Positions 15,228-22,733 of a stretch of 26,269 bases of DNA are shown here, piece by piece. The notes under the pieces were generated by a model. The model was not told the DNA's origin. It ran no database searches and saw nothing but the letters and a program-made list of their open reading frames with translations. The position numbers and the translations under genes were made by a program. Location: NCBI GenBank assembly GCA_900539945.1, contig UQDV01000033.1, positions 1 to 26,269 of the forward strand. Reading direction: 5' to 3'. Position 1 is the first letter of the stretch. Each line of letters opens with the position of its first letter. The DNA comes from an uncultured Faecalibacterium sp. (GTDB lineage: Bacteria; Bacillota; Clostridia; Oscillospirales; Ruminococcaceae).

Positions 15228-16223
15228 TCAGCCCTCGTAGCCCAGGGTGGCGGCCATCACGGCCTTGATGGTGTGCATGCGGTTCTCGGCCTCGTCGAAC
15301 ACGATGCTCTGGGGGCCTTCAAACACTTCGTCGGTCACCTCCATGGCGTCGCGGCCAAAGCGCTGGCCCATCTCCTTGCCCACGGTGGTCTTGTGGTCGT
15401 GGTAGGCGGGCAGGCAGTGCATGAACACGGCGTGGGGGCCGGCAATGTCCATCAGCTGCTGGTTGATCTGGTACGGTGCCAGGTCGTGGATGCGCTCGGC
15501 CCACACCTCCACAGGCTCGCCCATGGACACCCATACGTCGGTGTACAGCACGTCGGCCCCCTTGGCGGCCTTGGCGGGGTCCTCCTCAAAGGAGATGGTG
15601 GCACCGGTCTCGGCAGCGATCTTCTCACACTCGGCCACCAGCTCCGGGTCCGGCTGGTACTTCTTGGGTGCGCAGGCGGTGAAGTGCAGGCCCATCTTGG
15701 CGCAGCCCACCATCAGGCTGTTGCCCATGTTGTAACGGGCGTCGCCGAAGTAGACGAAGTGGATGCCCTTCAGCTTGCCGAAGTGCTCCCGGATGGTGAG
15801 GAAGTCGGCCAGGATCTGGGTGGGGTGGAACTCGTTGGTCAGGCCGTTCCACACCGGCACCCCGGCGTAGCGGGCCAGATCCTCCACGATCTGCTGGCCG
15901 TAGCCGCGGTACTCGATGCCGTCAAACATGCGGCCCAGCACCCGGGCGGTGTCGGCGATGGACTCCTTTTTGCCGATCTGGCTGCCCGACGGGTCCAGAT
16001 AAGTCACCTGCATGCCCAGGTCGTGGGCGGCCACTTCAAAGCTGCAGCGGGTGCGGGTGGAGGTCTTTTCAAAGATCAGGGCAATGTTCTTGCCGTGGAG
16101 CTGGTCGTGGGCGATGCCGGCCTTCTTTTTGGCCTTGAGATCTGCGGCCAGGTCGAGCAGCTGTTCGATCTCGGCGGGGGTATAGTCCAATAGTTTCAGG
16201 AAGCTGCGATTTTTCAGGCTCAT
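15228..16223 (-). CDS. argF: Ornithine carbamoyltransferase
   Basis: This 331-residue cytosolic enzyme joins ornithine and carbamoyl phosphate to citrulline, or runs in reverse in arginine catabolism. All family motifs are present: STRTR (residues 55-59, carbamoyl phosphate site), HPTQ (133-136), DVWVSMG with D229 and SMG at 233-235 (ornithine site), and HCLP (269-272). Length is normal. It stands alone, with no arginine biosynthesis or arginine deiminase genes nearby, so the argF/arcB distinction cannot be made from context; argF is a provisional symbol. It has its own near-consensus promoter and a terminator. The leader contains an AT-rich tandem repeat resembling an ArgR box. Confidence 0.95.
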   Translation of the reverse strand: MSLKNRSFLKLLDYTPAEIEQLLDLAADLKAKKKAGIAHDQLHGKNIALIFEKTSTRTRCSFEVAAHDLGMQVTYLDPSGSQIGKKESIADTARVLGRMFDGIEYRGYGQQIVEDLARYAGVPVWNGLTNEFHPTQILADFLTIREHFGKLKGIHFVYFGDARYNMGNSLMVGCAKMGLHFTACAPKKYQPDPELVAECEKIAAETGATISFEEDPAKAAKGADVLYTDVWVSMGEPVEVWAERIHDLAPYQINQQLMDIAGPHAVFMHCLPAYHDHKTTVGKEMGQRFGRDAMEVTDEVFEGPQSIVFDEAENRMHTIKAVMAATLGYEG

Positions 16224-16245
16224 TGTATATTTCCCTCTCTATGCA

Positions 16246-16265
16246 AATATTTATGAATATTTATG
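16246..16265. repeat. Tandem AATATTTATG repeat, ArgR-box-like
   Basis: AATATTTATG occurs twice head to tail (16246-16255 and 16256-16265) in the leader of the ornithine carbamoyltransferase gene. On the minus strand the CATAAATATTTGCAT overlapping it resembles the AT-rich ARG boxes bound by ArgR/AhrC. It lies downstream of the promoter, where a repressor would act. Confidence 0.45.
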
Positions 16266-16271
16266 CGAACT

Positions 16272-16307
16272 ATGATCCTATTATAGTACGCTGCCCCGGC
16301 AAGGTCA
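16272..16307 (-). promoter_or_regulatory. Promoter of ornithine carbamoyltransferase gene
   Basis: On the minus strand TTGACC, a 17-bp spacer and TATAAT give a strong sigma-A promoter. The following leader of about 45 nt is AT-rich and carries the tandem repeat at 16246-16265. Confidence 0.8.
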
Positions 16308-16321
16308 AGAGGGAAAGGGCG

Positions 16322-16801
16322 TTACAGTTCCAGCTCGGCTTTGCGGCCGCTGGGGGTGTAGGGGGTCAGCTTCACGCCCGCCTTCTGGAACATGAACCGT
16401 GCCGCGATGCTGGAATCGCTGTCGTGGTACTTGTCGCCGTAATACACCACCTCGGCAATGCCGGACTGGATGATGGCCTTGGTGCACTCGTTGCAGGGGA
16501 AGAGGGTCACATACACCCGCGCGCCCTTGAGGTTGTTGTGGGCGCTGTTGAGGATGGCGTTGAGCTCCGCGTGGCAGACGTACATATACTTGGTGTGCAG
16601 GGGTTCACCCTCCCGCTCCCAGGGCATCTCGTCGTCGCTGCAGCCCATGGGCATCCCGTTGTAGCCCAGGGAGAGGATCTTGTTTTCCGGGCTGACGATG
16701 CACGCACCCACCTGACTGTTGGGGTCCTTGGAGCGCATGGCCGTGAGCAGGGCAATGCCCATGAAATATTCGTCCCAGTTGATGTAATCGCTGCGTTTCA
16801 T
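16322..16801 (-). CDS. dCMP deaminase family protein
   Basis: This 159-residue zinc deaminase would convert dCMP to dUMP for thymidylate synthesis. The zinc and catalytic signature is clear: CHAELNAI (H77 and catalytic E79) and PCNEC (C103, C106). SQVGACIVSPENKILSLGYNG is the typical substrate-side segment. Length matches the ComEB/dCMP deaminase group. AAGGAG precedes the ATG and a promoter lies at 16846-16874. No terminator is visible between its stop and the ornithine carbamoyltransferase promoter, so some read-through is possible. Confidence 0.93.
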   Translation of the reverse strand: MKRSDYINWDEYFMGIALLTAMRSKDPNSQVGACIVSPENKILSLGYNGMPMGCSDDEMPWEREGEPLHTKYMYVCHAELNAILNSAHNNLKGARVYVTLFPCNECTKAIIQSGIAEVVYYGDKYHDSDSSIAARFMFQKAGVKLTPYTPSGRKAELEL

Positions 16802-16845
16802 ACGATAGCGCTCCTTCTTGTTCTGAATGATATTCTTTCCCGCTT

Positions 16846-16874
16846 ATTATAGCGTATCGCTGCAGCGTTTACAA
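16846..16874 (-). promoter_or_regulatory. Promoter of dCMP deaminase gene
   Basis: On the minus strand TTGTAA (16869-16874), a 17-bp spacer and TATAAT (16846-16851). Confidence 0.8.
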
Positions 16875-16958
16875 GAAAAGCAGACCCTCAATGTCAACTT
16901 GCACAAAACAAGGCCGTGAAGTTTGGCGGCGGATTCGCCCGAAATTTCAAACGGAATA

Positions 16959-16987
16959 TTTAAAAATCGTTTGGAGTGTGGTATTAT
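16959..16987 (+). promoter_or_regulatory. Promoter of EF-G-like gene
   Basis: TTTAAA (16959-16964), a 17-bp spacer and TATTAT (16982-16987) preceded by TGTGG (extended -10). The leader to the start codon is about 60 nt and contains a small CGGAG/CTCCG hairpin (17011-17026). Confidence 0.7.
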
Positions 16988-17053
16988 CTTTGTAAAATAT
17001 GCCACAAAAGCGGAGAGAATGCTCCGTGCGGCGGAAATGAGGGAAAAACCGAT

Positions 17054-19138
17054 ATGAAATACGCAAGCAACAACATCCGCAATATCCTGATTGCCGGTCA
17101 TGCCGGCAGCGGCAAGACCACGCTCACCGAGGCGCTGGTCTATTTTTCGGGCGCTGCCGAGCGTATGGGCCGGGTCGAGGACGGCACCACGATTTCGGAC
17201 TTTGACCCCGAGGAAGCAAAGCGCAAGGCCAGCCTGTCGGCATCCGTGGTGCCGGTGGAGTACGAGGGCATCAAGTACAACCTGATCGACGCCCCGGGCC
17301 TGTTCGACTTCGAGGCCGGTGAATACGAGGGCATCCGCGCCGCCGAGAGCGTGCTGGTGGTGGTGTCCGGCCGCAGCGGCGTCACCGTGGGTGCCGAAAA
17401 AGCCTTCCAGCTGGCCCGCAAGAACAGCAAGGCCACCATGGTCTTTGTTTCCAAGTGCGACCTGGAGAACGCCAACTACTTCAAGATCCTGGAGGACATG
17501 AAGATCAAGTTCGGCTCCACCGTCTGCCCCTGCGTGGTGCCCGCCAAGCTGGACGACGGCACCCCCGTGTACATCAACCTGTTCAGCCAGAAAGCCTTCA
17601 AGTATGAAAGCGGCAAGCAGATCCAGGTGGACCTGCCCGACATCGGCCACCGCTTCCAGGGCCTGATCGAGGCCATGAGCGAGGCCATTGCTGAGACCGA
17701 CGACGAGCTGATGGAAAAGTTCTTCGGCGGCGAGCCCTTCACCACCGAGGAGATCGTGGAAGGCATGCGCAAGGGCGTCAAGGACGGCCTGATCACCCCT
17801 GTGTTCTGCGGCAGCGCCGTGAACCAGCAGGCACTGGATATGCTGCTGTTCAACATGCACAAGCTGCTGCCCAGCCCGGAGCACGAGGCCTGCACCCTGG
17901 CCGAGGACGCCAACGGCGAGCCTGTGGAGCTCCACTGCACCGAGGCAGAGCCCACCGCCGCCTATGTGTTCAAGACCGTGGCCGACCCGTTCGTGGGCAA
18001 ACTGAGCTACCTGCGTGTGGTCAGCGGCAAGGTGACCGCCGGTGAGCCGCTGGTCAACGCCCGCACCGGCGAGCCGGAAAAGATCGGCAAGCCCCTCACC
18101 GTCATCGGCAAGAAGCAGGTGGACGCCGACGGCATCGGTGCCGGTGACATCGGTGCCGTGGCCAAGCTGGTGACCGCCAGGACCGGCGACACCCTGTGCG
18201 ACGCTTCCCGCGTGGTGAAGTTGCCCGCCCCCGTGTTCCCGCAGCCCAGCCTGTTCATGGCCGTCACCGTGGCCAAGAAGGGCGACGAGGGCAAGATCAG
18301 CAGCGCGCTGGCCCGCCTGATGGAAGAGGACCCCACCCTGAGCTACCAGAACAACGCCGAGACCCATCAGCAGGTGATCGGCGGCCTGGGCGAGCAGCAC
18401 CTGGACGTGGTCAAGGCCAAGCTGAAGAACAAGTTCGGCGTGGAGATCGGCCTGGAAGCTCCCCGCATCGCCTATCGTGAATCCATCCGCAAGGCCTGCC
18501 AGAAACAGGGCCGCCACAAGAAGCAGACCGGCGGCCACGGCCAGTTCGGTGACGTCATCATCAACTTTGAGCCCTGCGACAGCGAGCAGGTGGTGTTTGA
18601 GGAAAAGGTGTTCGGCGGCAGCGTGCCCAAGAACTTCTTCCCCGCTGTGGAAAAGGGCGTGCGCCTGGCAGCTGAAAAGGGCGTGCTGGCCGGTTACCCC
18701 GTGGTGGGCCTGAAAGCCACCCTGCTGGACGGCAGCTACCACCCCGTGGACAGCTCCGAGATGGCCTTTATCATGGCCGCCAAGCTGGCCTACAAGGCCG
18801 CCATGCCGGAGGCCGGGCCGGTCATTCTGGAGCCCATCCACACCCTGAAGGCCCATGTCCCCAACGACAACACCGGTGACATCATGGGCGATGTGACCAA
18901 GCGCCGCGGCCGCGTGCTGGGCATGGAGCCCGACGAGGACGGCCTGCAGACCATCATCGCCGAAGTGCCGCTGGCAGAGCTTGCAAACTTTACCACCTTC
19001 ATCCGGCAGACCACCCAGGGCCGCGGCTGGTTCACCACCGAGTTTGCCCGCTACGAGATCCTGCCCGAAATGCTGGTGCCCGCCGTGGTGGAGCAGGCCA
19101 AGAAGCTGGGCAACCTGGATGAGAGCGCCGACGACTGA
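17054..19138 (+). CDS. EF-G-like translation-factor GTPase (FusA2 group)
   Basis: This 694-residue protein has the five-domain EF-G layout: G domain (about 1-265), domain II (about 310-390), then domains III, IV (GGHGQFGDVIINFEP) and V (near the end, DIMGDVTKRRGRVLGM). It is not standard EF-G. The P-loop is GHAGSGKT (15-22), not AHIDAGKT; the G3 motif is DAPGLFDF (79-86), so the catalytic histidine of DTPGH is a leucine; and G4 is SKCD (133-136). These features mark the EF-G-like/FusA2 paralogues, some of which are reported to bind GTP without ribosome-stimulated hydrolysis. Start 17054 is chosen because an upstream in-frame start at 16976 overlaps the promoter. Its role is unproven. Confidence 0.88.
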   Translation: MKYASNNIRNILIAGHAGSGKTTLTEALVYFSGAAERMGRVEDGTTISDFDPEEAKRKASLSASVVPVEYEGIKYNLIDAPGLFDFEAGEYEGIRAAESVLVVVSGRSGVTVGAEKAFQLARKNSKATMVFVSKCDLENANYFKILEDMKIKFGSTVCPCVVPAKLDDGTPVYINLFSQKAFKYESGKQIQVDLPDIGHRFQGLIEAMSEAIAETDDELMEKFFGGEPFTTEEIVEGMRKGVKDGLITPVFCGSAVNQQALDMLLFNMHKLLPSPEHEACTLAEDANGEPVELHCTEAEPTAAYVFKTVADPFVGKLSYLRVVSGKVTAGEPLVNARTGEPEKIGKPLTVIGKKQVDADGIGAGDIGAVAKLVTARTGDTLCDASRVVKLPAPVFPQPSLFMAVTVAKKGDEGKISSALARLMEEDPTLSYQNNAETHQQVIGGLGEQHLDVVKAKLKNKFGVEIGLEAPRIAYRESIRKACQKQGRHKKQTGGHGQFGDVIINFEPCDSEQVVFEEKVFGGSVPKNFFPAVEKGVRLAAEKGVLAGYPVVGLKATLLDGSYHPVDSSEMAFIMAAKLAYKAAMPEAGPVILEPIHTLKAHVPNDNTGDIMGDVTKRRGRVLGMEPDEDGLQTIIAEVPLAELANFTTFIRQTTQGRGWFTTEFARYEILPEMLVPAVVEQAKKLGNLDESADD

Positions 19139-19177
19139 GCCGCTTTCTGACCGTTCCTGAATAACGACATTCCCGCA

Positions 19178-19217
19178 AGCCCCGTTGACACCTTTCCCTC
19201 TGTCGGCGGGGCTTTTT
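19178..19217 (+). terminator. Terminator of EF-G-like gene
   Basis: AGCCCCG (19178-19184) pairs with CGGGGCT (19207-19213), with an inner GAC/GTC, followed by TTTTT. Confidence 0.85.
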
Positions 19218-19257
19218 GCTGCGGGTGCGGTTTGTGCCGCCCCTTGACAAGCGCCAC

Positions 19258-19294
19258 AAAAATCCCGTCCGAAGCAGTTCAGACGGGATTTTTT
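19258..19294. terminator. Bidirectional terminator between EF-G-like and tcdA
   Basis: ATCCCGTC (19262-19269) pairs with GACGGGAT (19282-19289). T runs flank it on both strands (TTTTTT plus, TTTTT minus). It backs up the EF-G-like terminator and ends the mnmA-tcdA transcript. Confidence 0.88.
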
Positions 19295-19324
19295 CTTGCA
19301 CATTTTACGTTTTGGAAACGGAGA

Positions 19325-20086
19325 TCAACCCTTCAGGGGCACAAAGCCCACCAGGTCCTTGATGACCTCCCCGGCAATGATCAGCCCTGCCACCGAGGGC
19401 ACAAAGGCATTGGAGCCCGGCGTTGACCGACGGGGAGCCCCCGGACGCTGGGCATCTGCCGGGCAGGGTGCTTCCGGTGCCATGTCCTCGGTCAGGGGCG
19501 TCATGGCAGGCTCCCGGGAGTACACCACCTTCAGGTGCTTGATCTTGCGCTTGCGGCACTCGGTGCGCATCACCTTGGCCAGGGGGCAGACCGAGGTCTT
19601 GTAGATGTCGGTCACCTCAAAGCGGGTGGGGTCCATCTTGTTGCCGGCGCCCATGGAGCAGATGATGGGCACCCCGGCTTCCTTGCACTTCATCACCAGA
19701 GCCAGCTTGCCGGTGACGGTGTCGATGGCGTCCACCACATAGTCGAACTGGGAGAAGTCGAAGCTGTCCTGGGTCTCCGGGCCGAAGAAGGTCTTGTAGG
19801 TCGTGACCTTGATGTCCGGGTCAATGTCGTGGACGCGCTCCTCGGCCACATCCACCTTGAATTTGCCCACGGTCTTGCGGGTGGCAATGATCTGGCGGTT
19901 GAGGTTGGTCAGGCAGACCTTATCGTCGTCGATGAGGTCCAGTGCGCCCACACCGCTGCGGGTCAGTGCCTCCACTGTGTAGCCGCCCACACCGCCGATG
20001 CCGAACACGGCCACGCGGGAATTGTGCAGCTTTTCCATTGCCTCTGCGCCCAGCAGCAGCTGGGTGCGGGAATACTGATCTTGCAT
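19325..20086 (-). CDS. tcdA: tRNA threonylcarbamoyladenosine dehydratase (TcdA/CsdL-like)
   Basis: This 253-residue ThiF/E1-like enzyme would use ATP to cyclise t6A37 of tRNAs to ct6A. The nucleotide loop GIGGVGG (29-35), DLIDDDKV (50-57), NLNRQ (61-65) and DAIDTVTGK match the YgdL/TcdA group. The C-terminal SNAFVPSVAGLIIAGEVIKDL is also characteristic. An E1-like protein for molybdopterin or thiamine is less likely because no sulfur-carrier partner lies nearby. It starts 17 nt after the mnmA stop with an AAGGAG site, so the two tRNA-modification genes are co-transcribed. Both act on the anticodon loop. Confidence 0.9.
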   Translation of the reverse strand: MQDQYSRTQLLLGAEAMEKLHNSRVAVFGIGGVGGYTVEALTRSGVGALDLIDDDKVCLTNLNRQIIATRKTVGKFKVDVAEERVHDIDPDIKVTTYKTFFGPETQDSFDFSQFDYVVDAIDTVTGKLALVMKCKEAGVPIICSMGAGNKMDPTRFEVTDIYKTSVCPLAKVMRTECRKRKIKHLKVVYSREPAMTPLTEDMAPEAPCPADAQRPGAPRRSTPGSNAFVPSVAGLIIAGEVIKDLVGFVPLKG

Positions 20087-20103
20087 TGCGTTTTGTCTCC
20101 TTG

Positions 20104-21210
20104 TTACTTTTCCACTCTCGTAATGATGCCGCCGCCCAGCACCACATCCCCCTGATACAGCACCACCGACTGGCCGGGCGTGGGGGCGCGCTGGGGCTGC
20201 TCAAACTCCAGCCGGAAGCCGTTTTCCGCCGGGTAAACGGTGGCGGCCTGCTCGGTCTGGTGGTAGCGGGTGCGGGCCGTGACCCGCAGAGGCTCTTTCA
20301 GCTCCGGGATGGCGATCCAGTTCACATCCTCCGCATAGACGATGCGGTCGAACAAAGCACTCTCCGGGCCGACGGTGACCGTGTTGGCCTGCATATCCTT
20401 GCCGCAGACGTACACCGGGGCCCCCAGCGCCAGCCCAAGGCCCTTGCGCTGGCCCAGTGTGTAACGCACCGCACCGTTGTGGGTGCCCACCACCTTGCCG
20501 CTCTCGTCCAGAAAATCACCGGCGGGGTAGTGCTTGCCGGTAAAGCCCTCCATAAAGCGGGCATAGTCGCCGTCGGGCACAAAGCAGATGTCCTGGCTGT
20601 CGTGTTTGCGGGCATTGATGAAATGATGCTGCTCGGCAATGGCACGCACCTCGGTCTTGTGCAGGGCCCCCAGCGGCAGGCGCACATGAGCCAATTGCTG
20701 CTGGGTGAGGTTGTACAGCACATAGCTCTGATCCTTGCCCTCATCCAGCCCCTTTTTGAGCAGCCAGCGGCCGGTGTCCGGGTCCTGTTCCACCCGGGCA
20801 TAGTGGCCGGTGACCACATATTCCATGCCGTGGGCCTGTGCCCAGTTCAACAGATGGTTGAACTTCATGTATTTATTACAATCAATGCAGGGGTTTGGGG
20901 TGCCGCCGGCCTCATACACCCGGACAAACTTCTCGATGATCTGTTCCCGGAAGTCGACGGTGAAGTCCAGCACCTCGTAAGGGATATCCAGGGCAAAGGC
21001 CACCTCGGCGGCGTCCTCGATGTCCTTTTCCGAGCAGCAGGTGTGGAAACCGGACTGCCCCAGCATCTCGTTGTGGGTCAGGCGCATGGTGATGCCGGTG
21101 CAGTCGTACCCGTCCCGCTGCATCAGCCAGGCAGCCACCGAGCTGTCCACGCCGCCGCTCATGGCAATGAGGGCGCGCGGGGGCCGGGGCGCAGAGTTCT
21201 GTGTGGTCAT
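20104..21210 (-). CDS. mnmA: tRNA 2-thiouridylase MnmA
   Basis: This 368-residue PP-loop enzyme adds sulfur to U34 of tRNA-Glu, -Gln and -Lys. Visible features are SGGVDSS (18-24), the first catalytic cysteine in TPNPCIDC (C108, with C111), GHYAR, KDQSYVLY, and the second cysteine C209 in DSQDICF. HTCCSEKDIEDA (56-67), an extra cysteine pair, is often seen in clostridial MnmA. An AAAGGAG site precedes the ATG. Its promoter overlaps the end of the CCA-adding enzyme gene. tcdA follows. Confidence 0.95.
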   Translation of the reverse strand: MTTQNSAPRPPRALIAMSGGVDSSVAAWLMQRDGYDCTGITMRLTHNEMLGQSGFHTCCSEKDIEDAAEVAFALDIPYEVLDFTVDFREQIIEKFVRVYEAGGTPNPCIDCNKYMKFNHLLNWAQAHGMEYVVTGHYARVEQDPDTGRWLLKKGLDEGKDQSYVLYNLTQQQLAHVRLPLGALHKTEVRAIAEQHHFINARKHDSQDICFVPDGDYARFMEGFTGKHYPAGDFLDESGKVVGTHNGAVRYTLGQRKGLGLALGAPVYVCGKDMQANTVTVGPESALFDRIVYAEDVNWIAIPELKEPLRVTARTRYHQTEQAATVYPAENGFRLEFEQPQRAPTPGQSVVLYQGDVVLGGGIITRVEK

Positions 21211-21253
21211 AGCTTCTCCTTTGGCGTGTTCAACACACTAAAATAGTAGTATA

Positions 21254-21282
21254 ATAGTAACGCGGCAAAAACCAGTTGTCAA
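21254..21282 (-). promoter_or_regulatory. Promoter of mnmA-tcdA, overlapping the cca stop
   Basis: On the minus strand TTGACA (21277-21282), a 17-bp spacer and TACTAT (21254-21259). The -35 box overlaps the last codons and stop of the CCA-adding enzyme gene (ends 21279), so mnmA-tcdA can be transcribed independently or by read-through from rnz-cca. Confidence 0.75.
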
Positions 21283-22730
21283 GACGCAGAAATTTGCCCT
21301 GCGGCGTCCAGCAGGCACTGCCGCTCGTTGAGCAGCTGCCCCCGGATGACCGCGTCCAGCAGGGCTTCCAGCGTCCTGCGCAGGCCGGGTCCTGCCGGGA
21401 TGCCCGCCGCCATCAGGTCGCGGCCGTTCACGGCCAGCTGGCTGACCCGGCAGCACACGCCGTCGGCGTCCAGCTGTGCGGCCAATTCTGCCTGCGCAGC
21501 AAAATCAGCCGCCCGTTCCGGCTCCATGGCAGCGCCCAGCGCCGCCAGCCGCTGCACGGTGTGCAGGTCGTACCGGCCCAGCAGTTTCCGGATGCGGATG
21601 ACCGTATCGGGGACAGCGGGAGCTTGTCCGAGGCCCGTCCGGGAGTTTCCCTGAGGACCGTCCGGAGGGTGGGACCCTGCTGCCGCAGGCAGTAGGGCGG
21701 GGGATGGAATGCCCTGCAACGGCAACGACCGCCGCCTGCGGCGGAAACAGGGAGTTGCTGTTGGGGCCGCGGCCAGCAGAGTGCGAGGCCCATTTATGGG
21801 CTGAAGCAGTCGCTGGGAGCCGCAACCCGCTGTCGTGTCCGAAGAGAAAGCTCCCGGATGGACCTCTCTCACCAGCACCGCCGTCTGCTCGATGCAGGTG
21901 TTGGAGCAGCGCAGGCGTTTCAGGGCCTTGCGGGTGCCGTCCTCGCCAAGGCTCATCAGCAATGCGGCCCACCGCACGGGCAGATCCTCCGTGCCCGCCG
22001 GGCAGGCATCCACCACCGGCTTTGCGGCCTGCAATGCCGGGGCGGAAAGCTCCGGAATAATAACTTTTAGTATTTTTTCATCAAGATATGCCGCCGGGGC
22101 GGGTGCTGCCAGCAATTTAGACAGCTCTTCTTCGATCCGCTCCACCGACACGCAGTCCAGATGGGCACACAGTGCCCGGGCCGCCTGCCCGGTGGGCGGG
22201 TCGATGGCAAAGCCGAACCGCGCCGCGAACCGGTACAGCCGCAGGATGCGCAGGGCATCCTCTTCAAAGCGGGTGGCGGGGTCGCCCACGGCCCGCAGGA
22301 TGCCCTGCTGCAGGTCCTGCTGCCCTCCAAAGGGGTCGATGAGCCCCTCGGCATCGTTGTAGGCCATGGCATTGATGGTAAAGTCCCGCCGGGCCAGGTC
22401 CTGCCGCACATCCGGCACAAAGTGTACCTCGTCCGGGTGGCGGCCGTCGGTATAGGCCCCCTCGGTGCGGAAGGTAGTGGTCTCGTACAGCTGGCCGCCG
22501 TACTTGATGGTCACGGTGCCGTGCTGCAGCCCGGTGGGGATGCACTGCCCCTCCCCGAACAAGGCCAGCACCTGCTCCGGCCGGGCGCTGGTGCAAAGGT
22601 CCCAGTCCTGCGGGGTGCGCCCCAGCAGACTGTCCCGCACGCAGCCGCCCACCGCGTAGGCCGCATATCCGGCCCCGTGCAGCCGGGCCAGCAGAGCCGC
22701 CGCACCGGCGTCCAATCGGATGTTTTGCAT
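21279..22730 (-). CDS. cca: CCA-adding tRNA nucleotidyltransferase with an in-frame inserted segment
   Basis: This 483-residue class II nucleotidyltransferase adds or repairs the tRNA 3' CCA end. The head domain has GGCVRD (28-33), the catalytic aspartates D42 and D44 (QDWDLCT), RRDFTINAMA and LRILRLYRFAARFGF. Residues 293-372 do not look like family sequence: they are Pro/Arg/Ser/Ala-rich and coincide with a hairpin-rich DNA segment at 21617-21856. Without it the protein would be about 403 residues, close to the family norm, and would read VREVHP-VPDTVIRIRKLLGRYD. The frame is kept, so the enzyme may still work. ATG lies 3 nt after the rnz stop, with GAGGAGG inside rnz. Confidence 0.93.
   Translation of the reverse strand: MQNIRLDAGAAALLARLHGAGYAAYAVGGCVRDSLLGRTPQDWDLCTSARPEQVLALFGEGQCIPTGLQHGTVTIKYGGQLYETTTFRTEGAYTDGRHPDEVHFVPDVRQDLARRDFTINAMAYNDAEGLIDPFGGQQDLQQGILRAVGDPATRFEEDALRILRLYRFAARFGFAIDPPTGQAARALCAHLDCVSVERIEEELSKLLAAPAPAAYLDEKILKVIIPELSAPALQAAKPVVDACPAGTEDLPVRWAALLMSLGEDGTRKALKRLRCSNTCIEQTAVLVREVHPGAFSSDTTAGCGSQRLLQPINGPRTLLAAAPTATPCFRRRRRSLPLQGIPSPALLPAAAGSHPPDGPQGNSRTGLGQAPAVPDTVIRIRKLLGRYDLHTVQRLAALGAAMEPERAADFAAQAELAAQLDADGVCCRVSQLAVNGRDLMAAGIPAGPGLRRTLEALLDAVIRGQLLNERQCLLDAAGQISAS
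21617..21856. mobile_element. Candidate palindromic element inserted in frame in cca
   Basis: The segment is bounded by 9-bp terminal inverted repeats CGGGAGCTT (21617-21625) and AAGCTCCCG (21848-21856). It contains several strong dyads: CCCTGCTGCC/GGCAGTAGGG (21675-21697), CAACGGCAAC/GTTGCTGTTG around a CCGCC/GGCGG stem (about 21717-21762), and GCCCAT-TT-ATGGGC (about 21788-21801). Its length is 240 bp, a multiple of three, and no stop is met in the cca frame. Removal rejoins a plausible family sequence. No transposase is encoded and no clear target duplication is seen. A second repeat pair, GACAGCGGG/CCCGCTGTC (21612-21620 and 21826-21834), makes the exact ends uncertain. Confidence 0.7.
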
Positions 22731-22733
22731 GGG

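Noticed and set aside
16847..19303. Long minus-strand open frame opposite the EF-G-like gene
   Set aside because: No family motif or ribosome site; it covers the promoter and both terminators of the plus-strand gene, whose domains are clear.
21617..21856. The cca insertion as an intein, or as a frameshift pseudogene
   Set aside because: It has no intein splice motifs and is far too short, and the frame is intact, so it is neither an intein nor a broken gene.
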